A stretch of DNA of 64,000 nucleotides, taken from the NCBI GenBank assembly GCA_021776335.1, contig JAJFGB010000001.1, positions 62,001-126,000 of the forward strand, read 5' to 3'. The first letter of the stretch is position 1. Each line of letters opens with the position of its first letter. Below the pieces are notes generated by a model, which saw nothing but the letters and a program-made list of their open reading frames with translations, made no database searches and was not told the origin of the DNA. The translations under genes were made by a program, and so were the position numbers. Below are positions 18,377-26,343 of this stretch, piece by piece. Source of the DNA: Hyphococcus sp. GTDB lineage: Bacteria > Pseudomonadota > Alphaproteobacteria > Caulobacterales > Parvularculaceae.

Positions 18377-20440
18377 TCAAAACCCAATGCGGGCGGCGCC
18401 CTTTTGTTTCACAGCAGCTTCGGCCTCGAGCATTGCGGCAATCTTTGATGCGTCACGGTCGCCATCCTCGCAGAACCGCAATTGCCGTTTCACAATCGCG
18501 AAATCACCCGGCGTCAAAAAGCTGCATCCGCCGACGGTTTCCGGCGCGTCGCAGTTAAAGAAGTCTCTAAATGCGGTACATGCCTGATCGCGCTTTAGAT
18601 AGTCGAGCTTTATCTTGAATGTGAAACGACGCAAAGCTGCTGCGTCCATGCGCTCAAGATAATTTGTTGTGCAGGCGACCGGCACGGGCGATCGTTCGAG
18701 ACCAACAAGAAACTCATTGACCATCGACGCCTCCCATGCGCGCGTCGCGCCCTGGCGATTCCAAAACAACGATTCGGCCTCATCGATCAGCAGCATTTTC
18801 TTGTCAGACGCTGCTTCTTCAAAAGCGGCGGCAATATTTTGTTCGGTTTCGCCAACCCAGGGCGACAATAAGTCCGAGGCGCGCTTTTCAAGCACCTCAA
18901 ATTTCATGCAAGCCGCAAGATAGCCGGCAAGCTCGGATTTCCCCGTACCCGGCGGGCCGTAAAGACAGAATGAAACGTCACGCGGGCTGTCGGCGCGGCG
19001 GAGGCGCGCCTCGATGCTGGCGAGATCGCTATCGGGATTTAGGAGCGCCATATTGAATTCACCACATGTGTGCCGGCGCGGCATTTTCTTATCCGTCATT
19101 GCGGGACGGGCAATTGCTGAAACGATGAAGTCAAGATCATCGGCGCCGCTTTTGGCGTTGACGGCCGCGCGCAAGGCTGCATGGGCAAAAGCCGGGGCGA
19201 GCTTGTGGTCACGGCCGAGTTCGTGCGCTGCATCCTTTTGCAGTGAAAACCCGGCCTTTTTTGCGATCTTCATCCATTGTTCGCTGCGCACGGATGCTGG
19301 TGGTGTTTGCATTTTAATGGCAAACAACATGCGTCGTAAAACGGCTGGGTCAAATTCCTGAATGTTGTTCGCGGTCCAGATTACCGGTGTTTCGTTTTGT
19401 TCGAGCATGCGGTTAAAATGCACCTTTGAGCCTGATTGACGAACTGTTCGATTGCGCCGCCGGGAAAGATAACCGCCGGCCAACACGTCTTCCATTTCGT
19501 CAAATAGCAAAATGGCGTTGCCGCGCCGCCGCCCCAGTCGGTCAGCGATGCGCAATGAAGCAAGACGCCCGAAGCGGTCAGGCTCGTCGCCATCTTCGTC
19601 ACATTCGGCAACGGTAAACAGATCAATGCCCGCTTCATGGGCGAGGGTTTTGGCCAGCTCCGTCTTGCCGACGCCCGGGTCTCCGTAAAGCAAAATATTG
19701 ACGCCTTTTTCGCGCCGCTCAACGGCGCCTCTAACAAGTTCCATTGCAAAATCCCGTTCACGCGCAATGTGACCGAAATCTCGCCATTCAAGCGACGGCG
19801 TCACAGGCGCGCCCAGGAGTGCTCGCTCAATGTCAGCGATTTTTTGTGATGGCGTGCGCAAGGCGTCCATAACGCGGTATGGCGTATAGAGTTCATAAGT
19901 TCCCGGACGCTCATCGATGCCGTCGATGAGCTGTAGACGCGTCAGAACACCATTGCTGATGCGGTCAGACACAAGGCTCCCATCGACGCTGATCATCGCT
20001 GCGATGAGATCCACCGATTCCAGCGCCCGGGTGCTGACAATCTTTGAAACGAGGCGTTCAAAAGCACGCTCGCCAGTCGTCATCGCGACGAAGGCAAAGA
20101 TATCTGCGTCCACGCCGTCCAGTCCAACAAGGCGACTGACTGTTTTGCCGTTAGCGATAATCGGGCAGGATTGTGATTGTTTTGCGCAGGCCTCCATAAA
20201 CGCGGCAAGCAAGCGCCACGCGGCGAGGGGTAAGGCTTTGCCCTCGATGCGTTTGCGCCTGCGGACACCATTTTTCGTACGTGTCCCCAGCAAAAGGCCG
20301 ATATCTACGCCGAACAGCGCTTCCTGCTCCCAGCACCAGTCACTGATCGTCTTGCCGACGAGCGAGGCGGGATCAGTCTTTTCAATTAATGGGCACAGAT
20401 AGCCCGCAAGCGCGGGCGCACTTTTCGATAATTTGGTCAT
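18377..20440 (-). CDS. Double AAA+ ATPase of the RNA-repair operon
   Basis: A 687-residue protein with two AAA+ modules. Module one has Walker A at 253-260 (GDPGVGKT) and Walker B ILLFDEMED at 310-318. Module two has Walker A at 495-502 (GPPGTGKS) and Walker B LLIDEAESLF. The first 220 residues contain no motif I recognise and may bind substrate or partner. The second module resembles classical ClpX/FtsH-like remodelling ATPases with a conserved arginine-containing AALRRFTFKIKLD. AAA+ ATPases recur in RNA-repair gene sets, where a role in remodelling damaged RNA-protein particles is plausible but unproven. It is 24 bp upstream of the RlaP-type gene and 6 nt after a small ORF ending at 20447. 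Confidence 0.85.
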   Translation of the reverse strand: MTKLSKSAPALAGYLCPLIEKTDPASLVGKTISDWCWEQEALFGVDIGLLLGTRTKNGVRRRKRIEGKALPLAAWRLLAAFMEACAKQSQSCPIIANGKTVSRLVGLDGVDADIFAFVAMTTGERAFERLVSKIVSTRALESVDLIAAMISVDGSLVSDRISNGVLTRLQLIDGIDERPGTYELYTPYRVMDALRTPSQKIADIERALLGAPVTPSLEWRDFGHIARERDFAMELVRGAVERREKGVNILLYGDPGVGKTELAKTLAHEAGIDLFTVAECDEDGDEPDRFGRLASLRIADRLGRRRGNAILLFDEMEDVLAGGYLSRRRNRTVRQSGSKVHFNRMLEQNETPVIWTANNIQEFDPAVLRRMLFAIKMQTPPASVRSEQWMKIAKKAGFSLQKDAAHELGRDHKLAPAFAHAALRAAVNAKSGADDLDFIVSAIARPAMTDKKMPRRHTCGEFNMALLNPDSDLASIEARLRRADSPRDVSFCLYGPPGTGKSELAGYLAACMKFEVLEKRASDLLSPWVGETEQNIAAAFEEAASDKKMLLIDEAESLFWNRQGATRAWEASMVNEFLVGLERSPVPVACTTNYLERMDAAALRRFTFKIKLDYLKRDQACTAFRDFFNCDAPETVGGCSFLTPGDFAIVKRQLRFCEDGDRDASKIAAMLEAEAAVKQKGAARIGF

Positions 20441-20446
20441 GTCTTT

Positions 20447-20620
20447 TCACCACTGCGCCGCCCATAAGGCGCGCAGTTTTCCTGTATCGACGTTACAAAT
20501 GAACGTCGAATGCTCCGCTGATATTGTTAGAAGCGCCGGCACAATCCGCCGGCCAGGTCGCGCTGTTAACGCGCGTGGTCGACGGAGATATTCAGTGTCG
20601 GTGCAAAATAGTCTTGCCAC
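20447..20620 (-). CDS. Candidate small protein between AAA+ ATPase and 176-aa protein
   Basis: An open frame of about 57 residues whose stop (TGA, 20447-20449) lies 6 nt before the AAA+ start, with protein-like sequence (for example LFCTDTEYLRRPRALTARPG and FICNVDTGKLRALW). The start is uncertain. GTG at 20620 is the first common start codon but AGGAG (20640-20644) is 19 nt away. ATT at 20638 is too close to it. TTG at 20631 is ideally spaced but in another frame that stops after 21 codons. Either an unusual start or a frameshift is involved. Its tight position in the operon supports a real gene. I do not know its function. Confidence 0.4.
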   Translation of the reverse strand: MARLFCTDTEYLRRPRALTARPGRRIVPALLTISAEHSTFICNVDTGKLRALWAAQW

Positions 20621-20692
20621 AGATGTATCAAACTGAATTCTCCTTTCTCACAGGCTGCGTGGCATAAACAAACTCAAATTAAAAGGCAAGAG

Positions 20693-21223
20693 TTATTTTG
20701 ATCGTGTCCGTTTCTTTTCAACACCGCGCTTATTCCAAAGCTTGTCGCTGCGCTTTAAAATACCGTCATCAGGATCAACATAAAGCGGCTGATGCCAGCG
20801 CATATGACTGGCGCCGCGCCATGAAGGCCAACCATTGCCGCTCATCCATTCGCCATTGCGGCCAATCGCGACTTTGGTGACGACATAGTCCTGGAGGTGA
20901 TCGCGCACATGCTGCTTCACCGTATTATTGGCGTCGAGATTTTCACAGATCTCGGAAAAGACCTTGTTCCATGGTCGTCCCGTTTGCTTCATCAGATAAC
21001 GCTTTAACGGCGCAAGGTTTTCGTTGAGCCATTTGGTGTCGGTGCGATTGAGCGTACGAAAGCGTTTCATACCGACACGTTTCGGAAGCGCCTCATGATC
21101 CGAAAGGCGCGCACGATTGATGCGGAACCGCGCGCCTTGACGCGGTCGCTCAACAATCACTTTGAACATATCTTTACGCACAACACTCTCCATGGGCGTA
21201 CGCGTTGAGAACACGTACGCCAT
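20693..21223 (-). CDS. Uncharacterised basic protein in RNA-repair operon
   Basis: A protein of up to 176 residues, rich in Lys, Arg and Trp, with no membrane segment or signal. Distinct stretches are GRPWNKVFSEICENLDANN, VRDHLQDYVVTKVAIG and GWPSWRGASHMRWHQPLYVD. It ends in KKRTRSK. The positive charge would suit RNA or ribosome binding (inference). I cannot assign it to a named family. The start may be 21223 or the in-frame ATG at 21193; neither has a strong ribosome site. The gene overlaps the upstream crystallin-J1-like gene, which fits operon translation coupling. It is part of the rtcB-to-pnkp series. Confidence 0.7.
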   Translation of the reverse strand: MAYVFSTRTPMESVVRKDMFKVIVERPRQGARFRINRARLSDHEALPKRVGMKRFRTLNRTDTKWLNENLAPLKRYLMKQTGRPWNKVFSEICENLDANNTVKQHVRDHLQDYVVTKVAIGRNGEWMSGNGWPSWRGASHMRWHQPLYVDPDDGILKRSDKLWNKRGVEKKRTRSK

Positions 21224-21563
21224 TTATGTAAGCCGCAGCAACGCCAATCCTGCCGTCGATATTGTCGTTGAAGGCAGCTAGTTCTTCGGCAGGCACCCAT
21301 AGTTCTTTTAGGGACCCGCCGCCTGCGATTTGCGGTTGAAACCGCGCCGCATAGCCGTCGTTCAGTTTGAAATAGACGACAAAGCCGACGAAATTATGGT
21401 CAGCGCGCGACGAATTCCAGTCGCGTGCAATCTTTTCCGCATAGTCGAAGCTCATGACCGGGTAAAAGATCGGCTGTTCCGGCAGACGCGCGGGAAAAGC
21501 GCCCATGCCGACAGCTTTGATCTTTGCCAGTTCTTTTTGGCCGACGGGCCGCCACAGTTTCAT
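21174..21563 (-). CDS. 'ADP-ribosylation/crystallin J1'-like protein of RNA-repair operon
   Basis: A 129-residue soluble protein of the family often labelled ADP-ribosylation/crystallin J1. The recognisable start is MKLWRPVGQKELAKI, followed by MGAFPARLPEQPIFYPV and a C-terminal ELWVPAEELAAFNDNIDG. The label is historical, and ADP-ribosyl hydrolase activity has not been shown for this short form as far as I know. I chose the ATG at 21563 because GGAG lies 8 nt upstream; the GTG at 21572 overlaps that site. It sits directly downstream of rtcB (73-bp gap) and overlaps the next gene, so it belongs to the repair operon. Confidence 0.75.
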   Translation of the reverse strand: MKLWRPVGQKELAKIKAVGMGAFPARLPEQPIFYPVMSFDYAEKIARDWNSSRADHNFVGFVVYFKLNDGYAARFQPQIAGGGSLKELWVPAEELAAFNDNIDGRIGVAAAYINGVRVLNAYAHGECCA

Positions 21564-21635
21564 TTCTCTCACTCCAAGATCTGGGCCGGCGATCCATACG
21601 CCGCCGGCCCTGGAAGGGCAGACGGCGAATTCCGT

Positions 21636-22871
21636 CTACCCTTTTACACAAACCACCTGTTTCAACGTGTGGACAATTTCCACCAGGTCAGTCTGCGCTG
21701 CCATCACGGCGTCGATGTCTTTATAGGCGCCGGGCGTCTCATCGATGACGCCGCGGTCTTTGCGACATTCAACACCTTCTGTTGCGCGGCGATGGTCAGA
21801 CATTGTGAATGTCTGTTTCGCCGCAGTTCGGCTCATTTTTCGGCCAGCGCCGTGTGAGCAGGAACAAAAGGAATTTTCATTCCCTTTGCCGCGAACGATG
21901 AACGACTTTGCGCCCATTGAACCCGGGATGATGCCAAGATCCCCGTCGCCGGCGCGCACGGCGCCTTTGCGGGTAACCCAGACATCCGCGCCGAAATGCC
22001 GTTCCCGCGCCACATAATTGTGGTGACAGTTCACGGCCTCTTTTTCGATGCGGAACCGTTTGAGCGGTTTGGGCAAGTGCGCCCGCAGCGCCGCCAGAAT
22101 ACGCTCCATCATCACTTCGCGGTTGGCCCGGGCAAAATCCTGCGCCCACAAAACACCCTCCACATAGTCTTCAAAAAGGCATTCGCCTTCTTCGAACCAT
22201 GAGAGGTCTTTATCGGGCAAGCCTTGCCCACGCTTGATCAGCGCCTCGCGGGCCTCGCCGATAAAATACGTGCCGATGCGGTTGCCAATACCGCGCGACC
22301 CTGAATGCAGCATCACCCAGACACGGTCTTCCTCATCGAGACACATCTCGATGAAGTGGTTGCCGCTTCCAAGCGATCCCAAATGGATCACGTGATTAGC
22401 GCCGCGAATCTTCGGGTGCTTTGCCTCGATCGTAAGCAACCCGTCAGCAAGACCAGACGCCTGAAAGCGATTGGCAATCGACGTTGGCACGCCGTCTTTC
22501 CAGCCGCCTTTCGGACCAATACCCCCATGCGGTACAGTTTTTTCGATGACTGTACGGATCGACGAGAGATTGTCCGGCAATTGATCAGCGGTGATCGATG
22601 TGCGCATCGCCGTCATACCGCAACCGATATCAACGCCGACCGCCGCCGGAATGATCGCGCCTTTGGTTGCGATCACTGAGCCGATTGTGGCGCCGCGCCC
22701 ATAGTGAACGTCAGGCATTGCGGCCACATGGCTGTGGATGAAGGGAAGACGCGCTACGTTTTCAAGCTGACGACGCGCAGCATCTTCAATCGGCACGCCC
22801 TTAACCCAGGCTTTTACCGGAGCAGCGCCCGTTTCAAACGTTTCAAATGCTTCTTCTTCCAACTCCGCCAT
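21636..22871 (-). CDS. rtcB: RNA-splicing ligase RtcB
   Basis: A 411-residue GTP- and Mn-dependent RNA ligase that joins 3'-phosphate or 2',3'-cyclic phosphate ends to 5'-OH ends. Key motifs are present: the metal-binding GVDIGCGM near residue 80, GSGNHFIE, HNYVARERHFG, GSMGAKSFIVRG, and HGAGRKMSR carrying the His that is guanylylated in the family. The length is that of the shorter bacterial RtcB group. It is the first annotated gene of a minus-strand operon that ends with Pnkp, a mechanistically different ligase. No archease or RtcA cyclase is present, and no RtcR/sigma-54 activator is in the window. The upstream region has a leader ORF and terminators. Confidence 0.95.
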   Translation of the reverse strand: MAELEEEAFETFETGAAPVKAWVKGVPIEDAARRQLENVARLPFIHSHVAAMPDVHYGRGATIGSVIATKGAIIPAAVGVDIGCGMTAMRTSITADQLPDNLSSIRTVIEKTVPHGGIGPKGGWKDGVPTSIANRFQASGLADGLLTIEAKHPKIRGANHVIHLGSLGSGNHFIEMCLDEEDRVWVMLHSGSRGIGNRIGTYFIGEAREALIKRGQGLPDKDLSWFEEGECLFEDYVEGVLWAQDFARANREVMMERILAALRAHLPKPLKRFRIEKEAVNCHHNYVARERHFGADVWVTRKGAVRAGDGDLGIIPGSMGAKSFIVRGKGNENSFCSCSHGAGRKMSRTAAKQTFTMSDHRRATEGVECRKDRGVIDETPGAYKDIDAVMAAQTDLVEIVHTLKQVVCVKG

Positions 22872-22985
22872 GTCTTCCTCCTGTTGTTGGCGGCTAAAAT
22901 CGCAATTTCGACTCCAATTTATTTTTTTGTCGCATTTCCTTCACGCGAACCGGTTCCCACTTCGCTTGGAAATGCTCCAGACAAC

Positions 22986-23018
22986 AAAAAACCCTCCGAG
23001 GCGGCGCCTGGAGGGTTC
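22986..23018 (-). terminator. Strong hairpin terminator upstream of rtcB
   Basis: Read on the minus strand, AACCCTCC (from 23018) pairs with GGAGGGTT and is followed by a T tract (AAAAAA on the plus strand, about 22986-22991). It stands about 115 bp before the rtcB start and about 35 bp after the 42-residue ORF. It could end the small transcript or act as an attenuator for rtcB. Confidence 0.7.
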
Positions 23019-23033
23019 GTCATCCGTTACCGG

Positions 23034-23057
23034 AAAAAATGCGATAAGATCTATCGC
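23034..23057 (-). terminator. Second hairpin with T tract, overlapping the stop of the leader ORF
   Basis: On the minus strand GCGATA and TATCGC form a 6-bp stem with a 5-nt loop (23041-23057), followed directly by ATTTTTT (23034-23040). The stop codon of the 42-residue ORF lies in the first arm, so translation of the ORF could affect its folding. The stem is short, and alone it would be a weak terminator. Confidence 0.5.
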
Positions 23058-23179
23058 CTTATGACAAAACCCTCTGACTGGCGCCGATCATAACCGAGCG
23101 TGCACGGCATCGCGGTCTGCAAATTTTGCAGCGCGGTGCGTCTCGTTTCGATCTGGCTTTTTGATAGAGCCGGTTTCAT
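23051..23179 (-). CDS. 42-residue ORF ahead of the RNA-repair operon
   Basis: A short ORF (MKPALSKSQIETRRTALQNL at the start, ending in FVIRR) with AAGGA 7 nt before its ATG. It lies between a promoter-like site and two hairpins that precede rtcB. The N-terminal half is likely helical and the protein is basic. I recognise no family. It may be a small protein gene with its own terminator, or a leader peptide controlling read-through into rtcB. Position, ribosome site and composition are the only support. Confidence 0.5.
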   Translation of the reverse strand: MKPALSKSQIETRRTALQNLQTAMPCTLGYDRRQSEGFVIRR

Positions 23180-23199
23180 CTTAAGTTCCTTTTAGCGTT

Positions 23200-23251
23200 C
23201 CACCGGTTTTTGGTGGAGGGCGCGTGATAAAGCCAAATCAAAAATTGTCAA
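23200..23251 (-). promoter_or_regulatory. Promoter-like site and inverted repeat for the leader ORF/rtcB
   Basis: On the minus strand a perfect -35 TTGACA (23246-23251) is followed after 16 nt by TATCAC (23224-23229, 4 of 6 match to the -10). A 5-bp inverted repeat (CCACC at 23200-23204, GGTGG at 23212-23216) lies just downstream, between it and the ribosome site of the 42-residue ORF. It could be an operator or a 5'-leader hairpin. Confidence 0.45.
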
Positions 23252-23333
23252 GTAAAAAATCAATAATGGCGCCTGAATTACGATTGTCTGACTGCGGCGC
23301 ATTTTCGAAAGCTGATGCGCCCCCTGCAACAAG

Positions 23334-24992
23334 TCATTCAAACTTATAAAAATCAAATCCGAATGCCGGATCGACTTTCATTGCTGTCAATTCGGCCACT
23401 GCTTCTTGCCGGTTAAGGCTCGTATAGAGACTTGCGGTAAGATCGAGGTGATGATCCCGGAAGGGAAAGTTCGTTTCGTGAAGTTTTTTGATGCGCGCAA
23501 ACATATCATCGAGCTCGTCCGTTGTGGCGCGAGTTTCCGTCATGCGTTGTGCTGAGCGCGCATAGGCAGCGCGTAATCCATCAAGCATCCCATCAAGATC
23601 AGACCGGCCCATCCAGACGCCGCGAATGGCAACGCCTTCAGGGTTATTAAGATTTTCCGTTGATTGCAGCGGGTCATGCGTGAGCAACAACAGATCGGCG
23701 CGGGCGCCCACCGCAATGATGCCAAAGTCGCCGTCGCGCCGCATTGCTGCTGCGGCGTTGACCGTTGCGGTCTCGAGCGCCTCAAAGGGCGACATGCCAA
23801 GGCGTTCAAAAATTGACAGCTCATCCAGCAATACGATCCCTGGGGGCATCATCTCATAGGAACCGGAATCGGTACCCGCCAAAAAGCGCGCGCCGTCGAT
23901 TGATCTGAGATCGGTAAAAATCCCCACGGACATAGGAAAGATGTTCTGACGCAGTTTGGTCACGGCGTCTGGCGTTTCATCTGCAAAGCTTTGCCATTTC
24001 TTGCGTAACAATGGCGATACAAATTGCATTTCGCTTTCATTGGCGAGGATTTGCGCCGCATCATCGCCGCGCAGATGGTTGCGATAGGTCGCAAAGGTCG
24101 GGGTATTCCAGATGTCAGCGCCGCGGGTCGCCGTGATATAGTCTTCATCGGTGAGGGTGAGGGTGTTGTCATTGATATAGCCTTTGAAATGCTCAAAGAC
24201 GCGCATGCCGCTGGCAACGGCCTCAGCAACACTGACGTCAACGGGGATATGACCAACGACATCTATCTCCTGTTTTTTTGCCTCGTCAGTGATCGCGTGG
24301 AAAATGCCGGCGGAAAGGCTGTTATGGGTTTTGATAAAATCATACCCAAGCGCTTGCTGCTCGCGCACGGCTTTGCGCGCTTCTTCTTCGGTGTTGATCT
24401 TGACGGCGTAGCCGCCGAAATCTGATCCATTGAGTATGGTGCCGGAGACATACATGGTTGGCGCCAATAGCGTGTCATTGACGATTGCATCACGCATGGC
24501 CAGGAGAAACGGAAAACCGTCAAGATCGCGCACCGTCGTCACGCCATGAGCGATGTTCAAAAGATGCTGGCTATGAGACTCGAGATTATGAACATGCATA
24601 TCGGTCAGGCCGGGAAGAAGAAATTTTCCACTACCGTCGATGACCCGAAGCCCCTCCGGGATGTCTATTTCGCTATCCGGTCCAATGGCGGTAATTTTCC
24701 CGTTGGCGACATGAACGAAATGACCTTCGCGTTTTGCAGGTGAGCGCATGTCGATCAGTGTCACGTTACGAATGACAAAATCCTCAGGCTGGTGCTGCTG
24801 TGAGAGCTGCTGGTGCAATTCGAGAATTTCCAGCTCTTCCCGGAGATAGCGCCAGTGGTTCCACTGCGCCTCGGACCAGCTCTGCCCGATAGTATCGGCT
24901 GTATTTTCAGCTGGCGTGCAGGAAGAAGCGAAAGAAAGCGCCAGCGCTGCCAGGAAGCTGCGCATGACCGGCAGAAATTTACTGGATGTCAT
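23334..24992 (-). CDS. Amidohydrolase-family lipoprotein
   Basis: A metal-dependent hydrolase of about 552 residues in the imidazolonepropionase/dipeptidase-like amidohydrolase group. It has a lipoprotein signal (ALSFASSC, lipobox Cys near residue 25), so it should be anchored in the cell envelope. The metal motif LTDMHVHN, a later EHFKGY and FLAGTDSGS (metal Asp) are in the expected order, and the C-terminal strand has the usual ADLLLLTHDPL. I chose the ATG at 24992, which follows AGGAAGG. It overlaps the stop of the upstream GntR gene by 14 nt, so the two form an operon and the hydrolase is presumably controlled by that regulator. The substrate is unknown, perhaps a cyclic amide or dipeptide. 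Confidence 0.85.
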   Translation of the reverse strand: MTSSKFLPVMRSFLAALALSFASSCTPAENTADTIGQSWSEAQWNHWRYLREELEILELHQQLSQQHQPEDFVIRNVTLIDMRSPAKREGHFVHVANGKITAIGPDSEIDIPEGLRVIDGSGKFLLPGLTDMHVHNLESHSQHLLNIAHGVTTVRDLDGFPFLLAMRDAIVNDTLLAPTMYVSGTILNGSDFGGYAVKINTEEEARKAVREQQALGYDFIKTHNSLSAGIFHAITDEAKKQEIDVVGHIPVDVSVAEAVASGMRVFEHFKGYINDNTLTLTDEDYITATRGADIWNTPTFATYRNHLRGDDAAQILANESEMQFVSPLLRKKWQSFADETPDAVTKLRQNIFPMSVGIFTDLRSIDGARFLAGTDSGSYEMMPPGIVLLDELSIFERLGMSPFEALETATVNAAAAMRRDGDFGIIAVGARADLLLLTHDPLQSTENLNNPEGVAIRGVWMGRSDLDGMLDGLRAAYARSAQRMTETRATTDELDDMFARIKKLHETNFPFRDHHLDLTASLYTSLNRQEAVAELTAMKVDPAFGFDFYKFE

Positions 24993-25653
24993 TGTTTTCA
25001 CCTTCCTGGATCAGTTTGTTCGTTGTCAACCACGTCACGACTGTTTCAATGCCGCCGGCCCAATGGTCTTCAAGGAGCCCGGCGGCGTTGATAATGTCGT
25101 TATTCGCAAGGGCGTCAGTGATCGCTGCATGTTCGTTGACGGTGCGGGTGCTGTTCACGATGCCGCGTCGTTCCCCGCCATCAAAACACCGCGCGTAAAT
25201 ATGCGCATTATGAAGAATACCGATTAGGTAATCGCCGCCACATTCCCTTGACAGCGCGCTATGCCAGGCGGCGTCATATTTATATTTCGCGCCTCGACTT
25301 TTCGCATTTTCAATCTTGTTGTTTAACGCGCGCAATTCATCGATATGTTCTGCTGTGAATTTTGGCGTCATTTTAATCGCCAGCGCTTCAAGGGCGCCGC
25401 ACAGCAAATAGGCTTCGCGGATGCGATGGGCGGTCATGGAAACAACCGAACAGCCCTTATTGGTTTCAGCGAGCACGTAGCCGTCTTTTTCAAGCGCCAT
25501 GAGCGCCTCGCGAACAGGGGTGCGCCCTACGCCCAGTTCCTGAGCGAGAGATACTTCCTTTAGTCTTTGGCCAGGGCGCAGCGTTCCAGCGGAAATCATC
25601 TCTCGCAGCGCCGCCTGTACATCGTCACGAATGGGGTTTCTGGTAATCGGCAT
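24979..25653 (-). CDS. GntR-family regulator (FadR subfamily)
   Basis: A 224-residue DNA-binding regulator. The N-terminal winged helix ([21 protein letters not shown], then [21 protein letters not shown], each quoted in part) is typical of GntR. The C-terminal all-helical domain with [10 protein letters not shown], a later Asp/His pattern and [11 protein letters not shown] is an FCD effector domain, which often binds a metal and a carboxylate. It overlaps the amidohydrolase gene downstream. A perfect 24-bp palindrome lies 41 bp upstream of its start, the probable autoregulatory operator. The effector is likely a substrate or product of the hydrolase (inference). Confidence 0.9.
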   Translation of the reverse strand: MPITRNPIRDDVQAALREMISAGTLRPGQRLKEVSLAQELGVGRTPVREALMALEKDGYVLAETNKGCSVVSMTAHRIREAYLLCGALEALAIKMTPKFTAEHIDELRALNNKIENAKSRGAKYKYDAAWHSALSRECGGDYLIGILHNAHIYARCFDGGERRGIVNSTRTVNEHAAITDALANNDIINAAGLLEDHWAGGIETVVTWLTTNKLIQEGENNDIQ

Positions 25654-26343
25654 TTTGTTTTGCCTTGCATGGGCTCATCATTATGGGTTCAAATTGCATA
25701 TTGTATACAATATGCAAAATCAAGAGCCGAAAATGCATATTTTCAGCTCTTTTGAAGCTAATGGCGGGCGTGGCCGGGCCCTGATGCAGGACTATCAGTT
25801 GGCGGAAAAGTGCACCCGTCAAAACCGGGAGCATATTTTCGAGCGCGTGGTCCATGCAAAAAAGGTGGGGCGCTTTTGGGTCTTTCAAAGTGGCCAATGA
25901 CATTTTGAAATATGCGCACGCCGCAATTTTTTCACTGATGGCCATGCATGGTGGTTTTAATACACAAGGCGCACAATGTTGCGCATGGAGCCCTGTTCAT
26001 ATGCGACAAAGACAGGTGTCACCACGCTGTTAGAGAAAAATTTCACAATTGTTGAAAACCCTGGGCGAAGACAGCGTGAGAGTGTTTGTTGTTGTCGCAC
26101 AGGCGCTTGCAAAGCACGCAATGATCGCGGTGTTTTTTTAATGACATTCCTGGCTTGTCATCTCTCTGCGCTGACAAACTAAATTGACAAGAACTTTGCT
26201 TCGCGGTTAGATGAACTTATCTCGGGGGAGACAACTTATTGTTTGATTGCACTGACCAGTTTTCTCGCAATCACCACATTAGTATTTTTGAGTTCATCAT
26301 TTCATTACTCCCCCGGTTCGTACCAGACGGACAGAGGTGAGCT
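25654..26343. other. 690-bp intergenic region with operator and possible leader ORF
   Basis: The left part holds the GntR palindrome (25694-25717). A 33-codon frame starts at TTG 26239, 8 nt after GGGGGAG, and its TGA at 26338-26340 lies 3 nt before the gene at 26344. It could be a coupled leader peptide, but its sequence resembles nothing known and TTG starts are uncommon. Other open frames here (25631-25900, 25976-26182 on the plus strand) have no ribosome site or family resemblance and are not called. Confidence 0.4.
25694..25717. promoter_or_regulatory. Perfect 24-bp palindrome, likely GntR operator
   Basis: The half-site TTGCATATTGTA at 25694-25705 is followed by its exact reverse complement at 25706-25717. 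The core TTGTATACAA resembles sites bound by FadR/FCD-type GntR regulators. It lies 41 bp upstream of the GntR gene. A weaker inverted repeat (GAAAAT, 4 nt, ATTTTC) is at 25729-25744. Confidence 0.75.

Noticed and set aside
22985..23333. Sigma-54 promoter (TGGCAC-N5-TTGC) for rtcB as in RtcR-controlled operons
   Set aside because: No matching pair of GG and GC elements was found on the minus strand, and no RtcR gene is present in the window.
25976..26182. Plus-strand frame of 68 codons
   Set aside because: No ribosome site, cysteine and basic residues in random-looking order, and no family resemblance.
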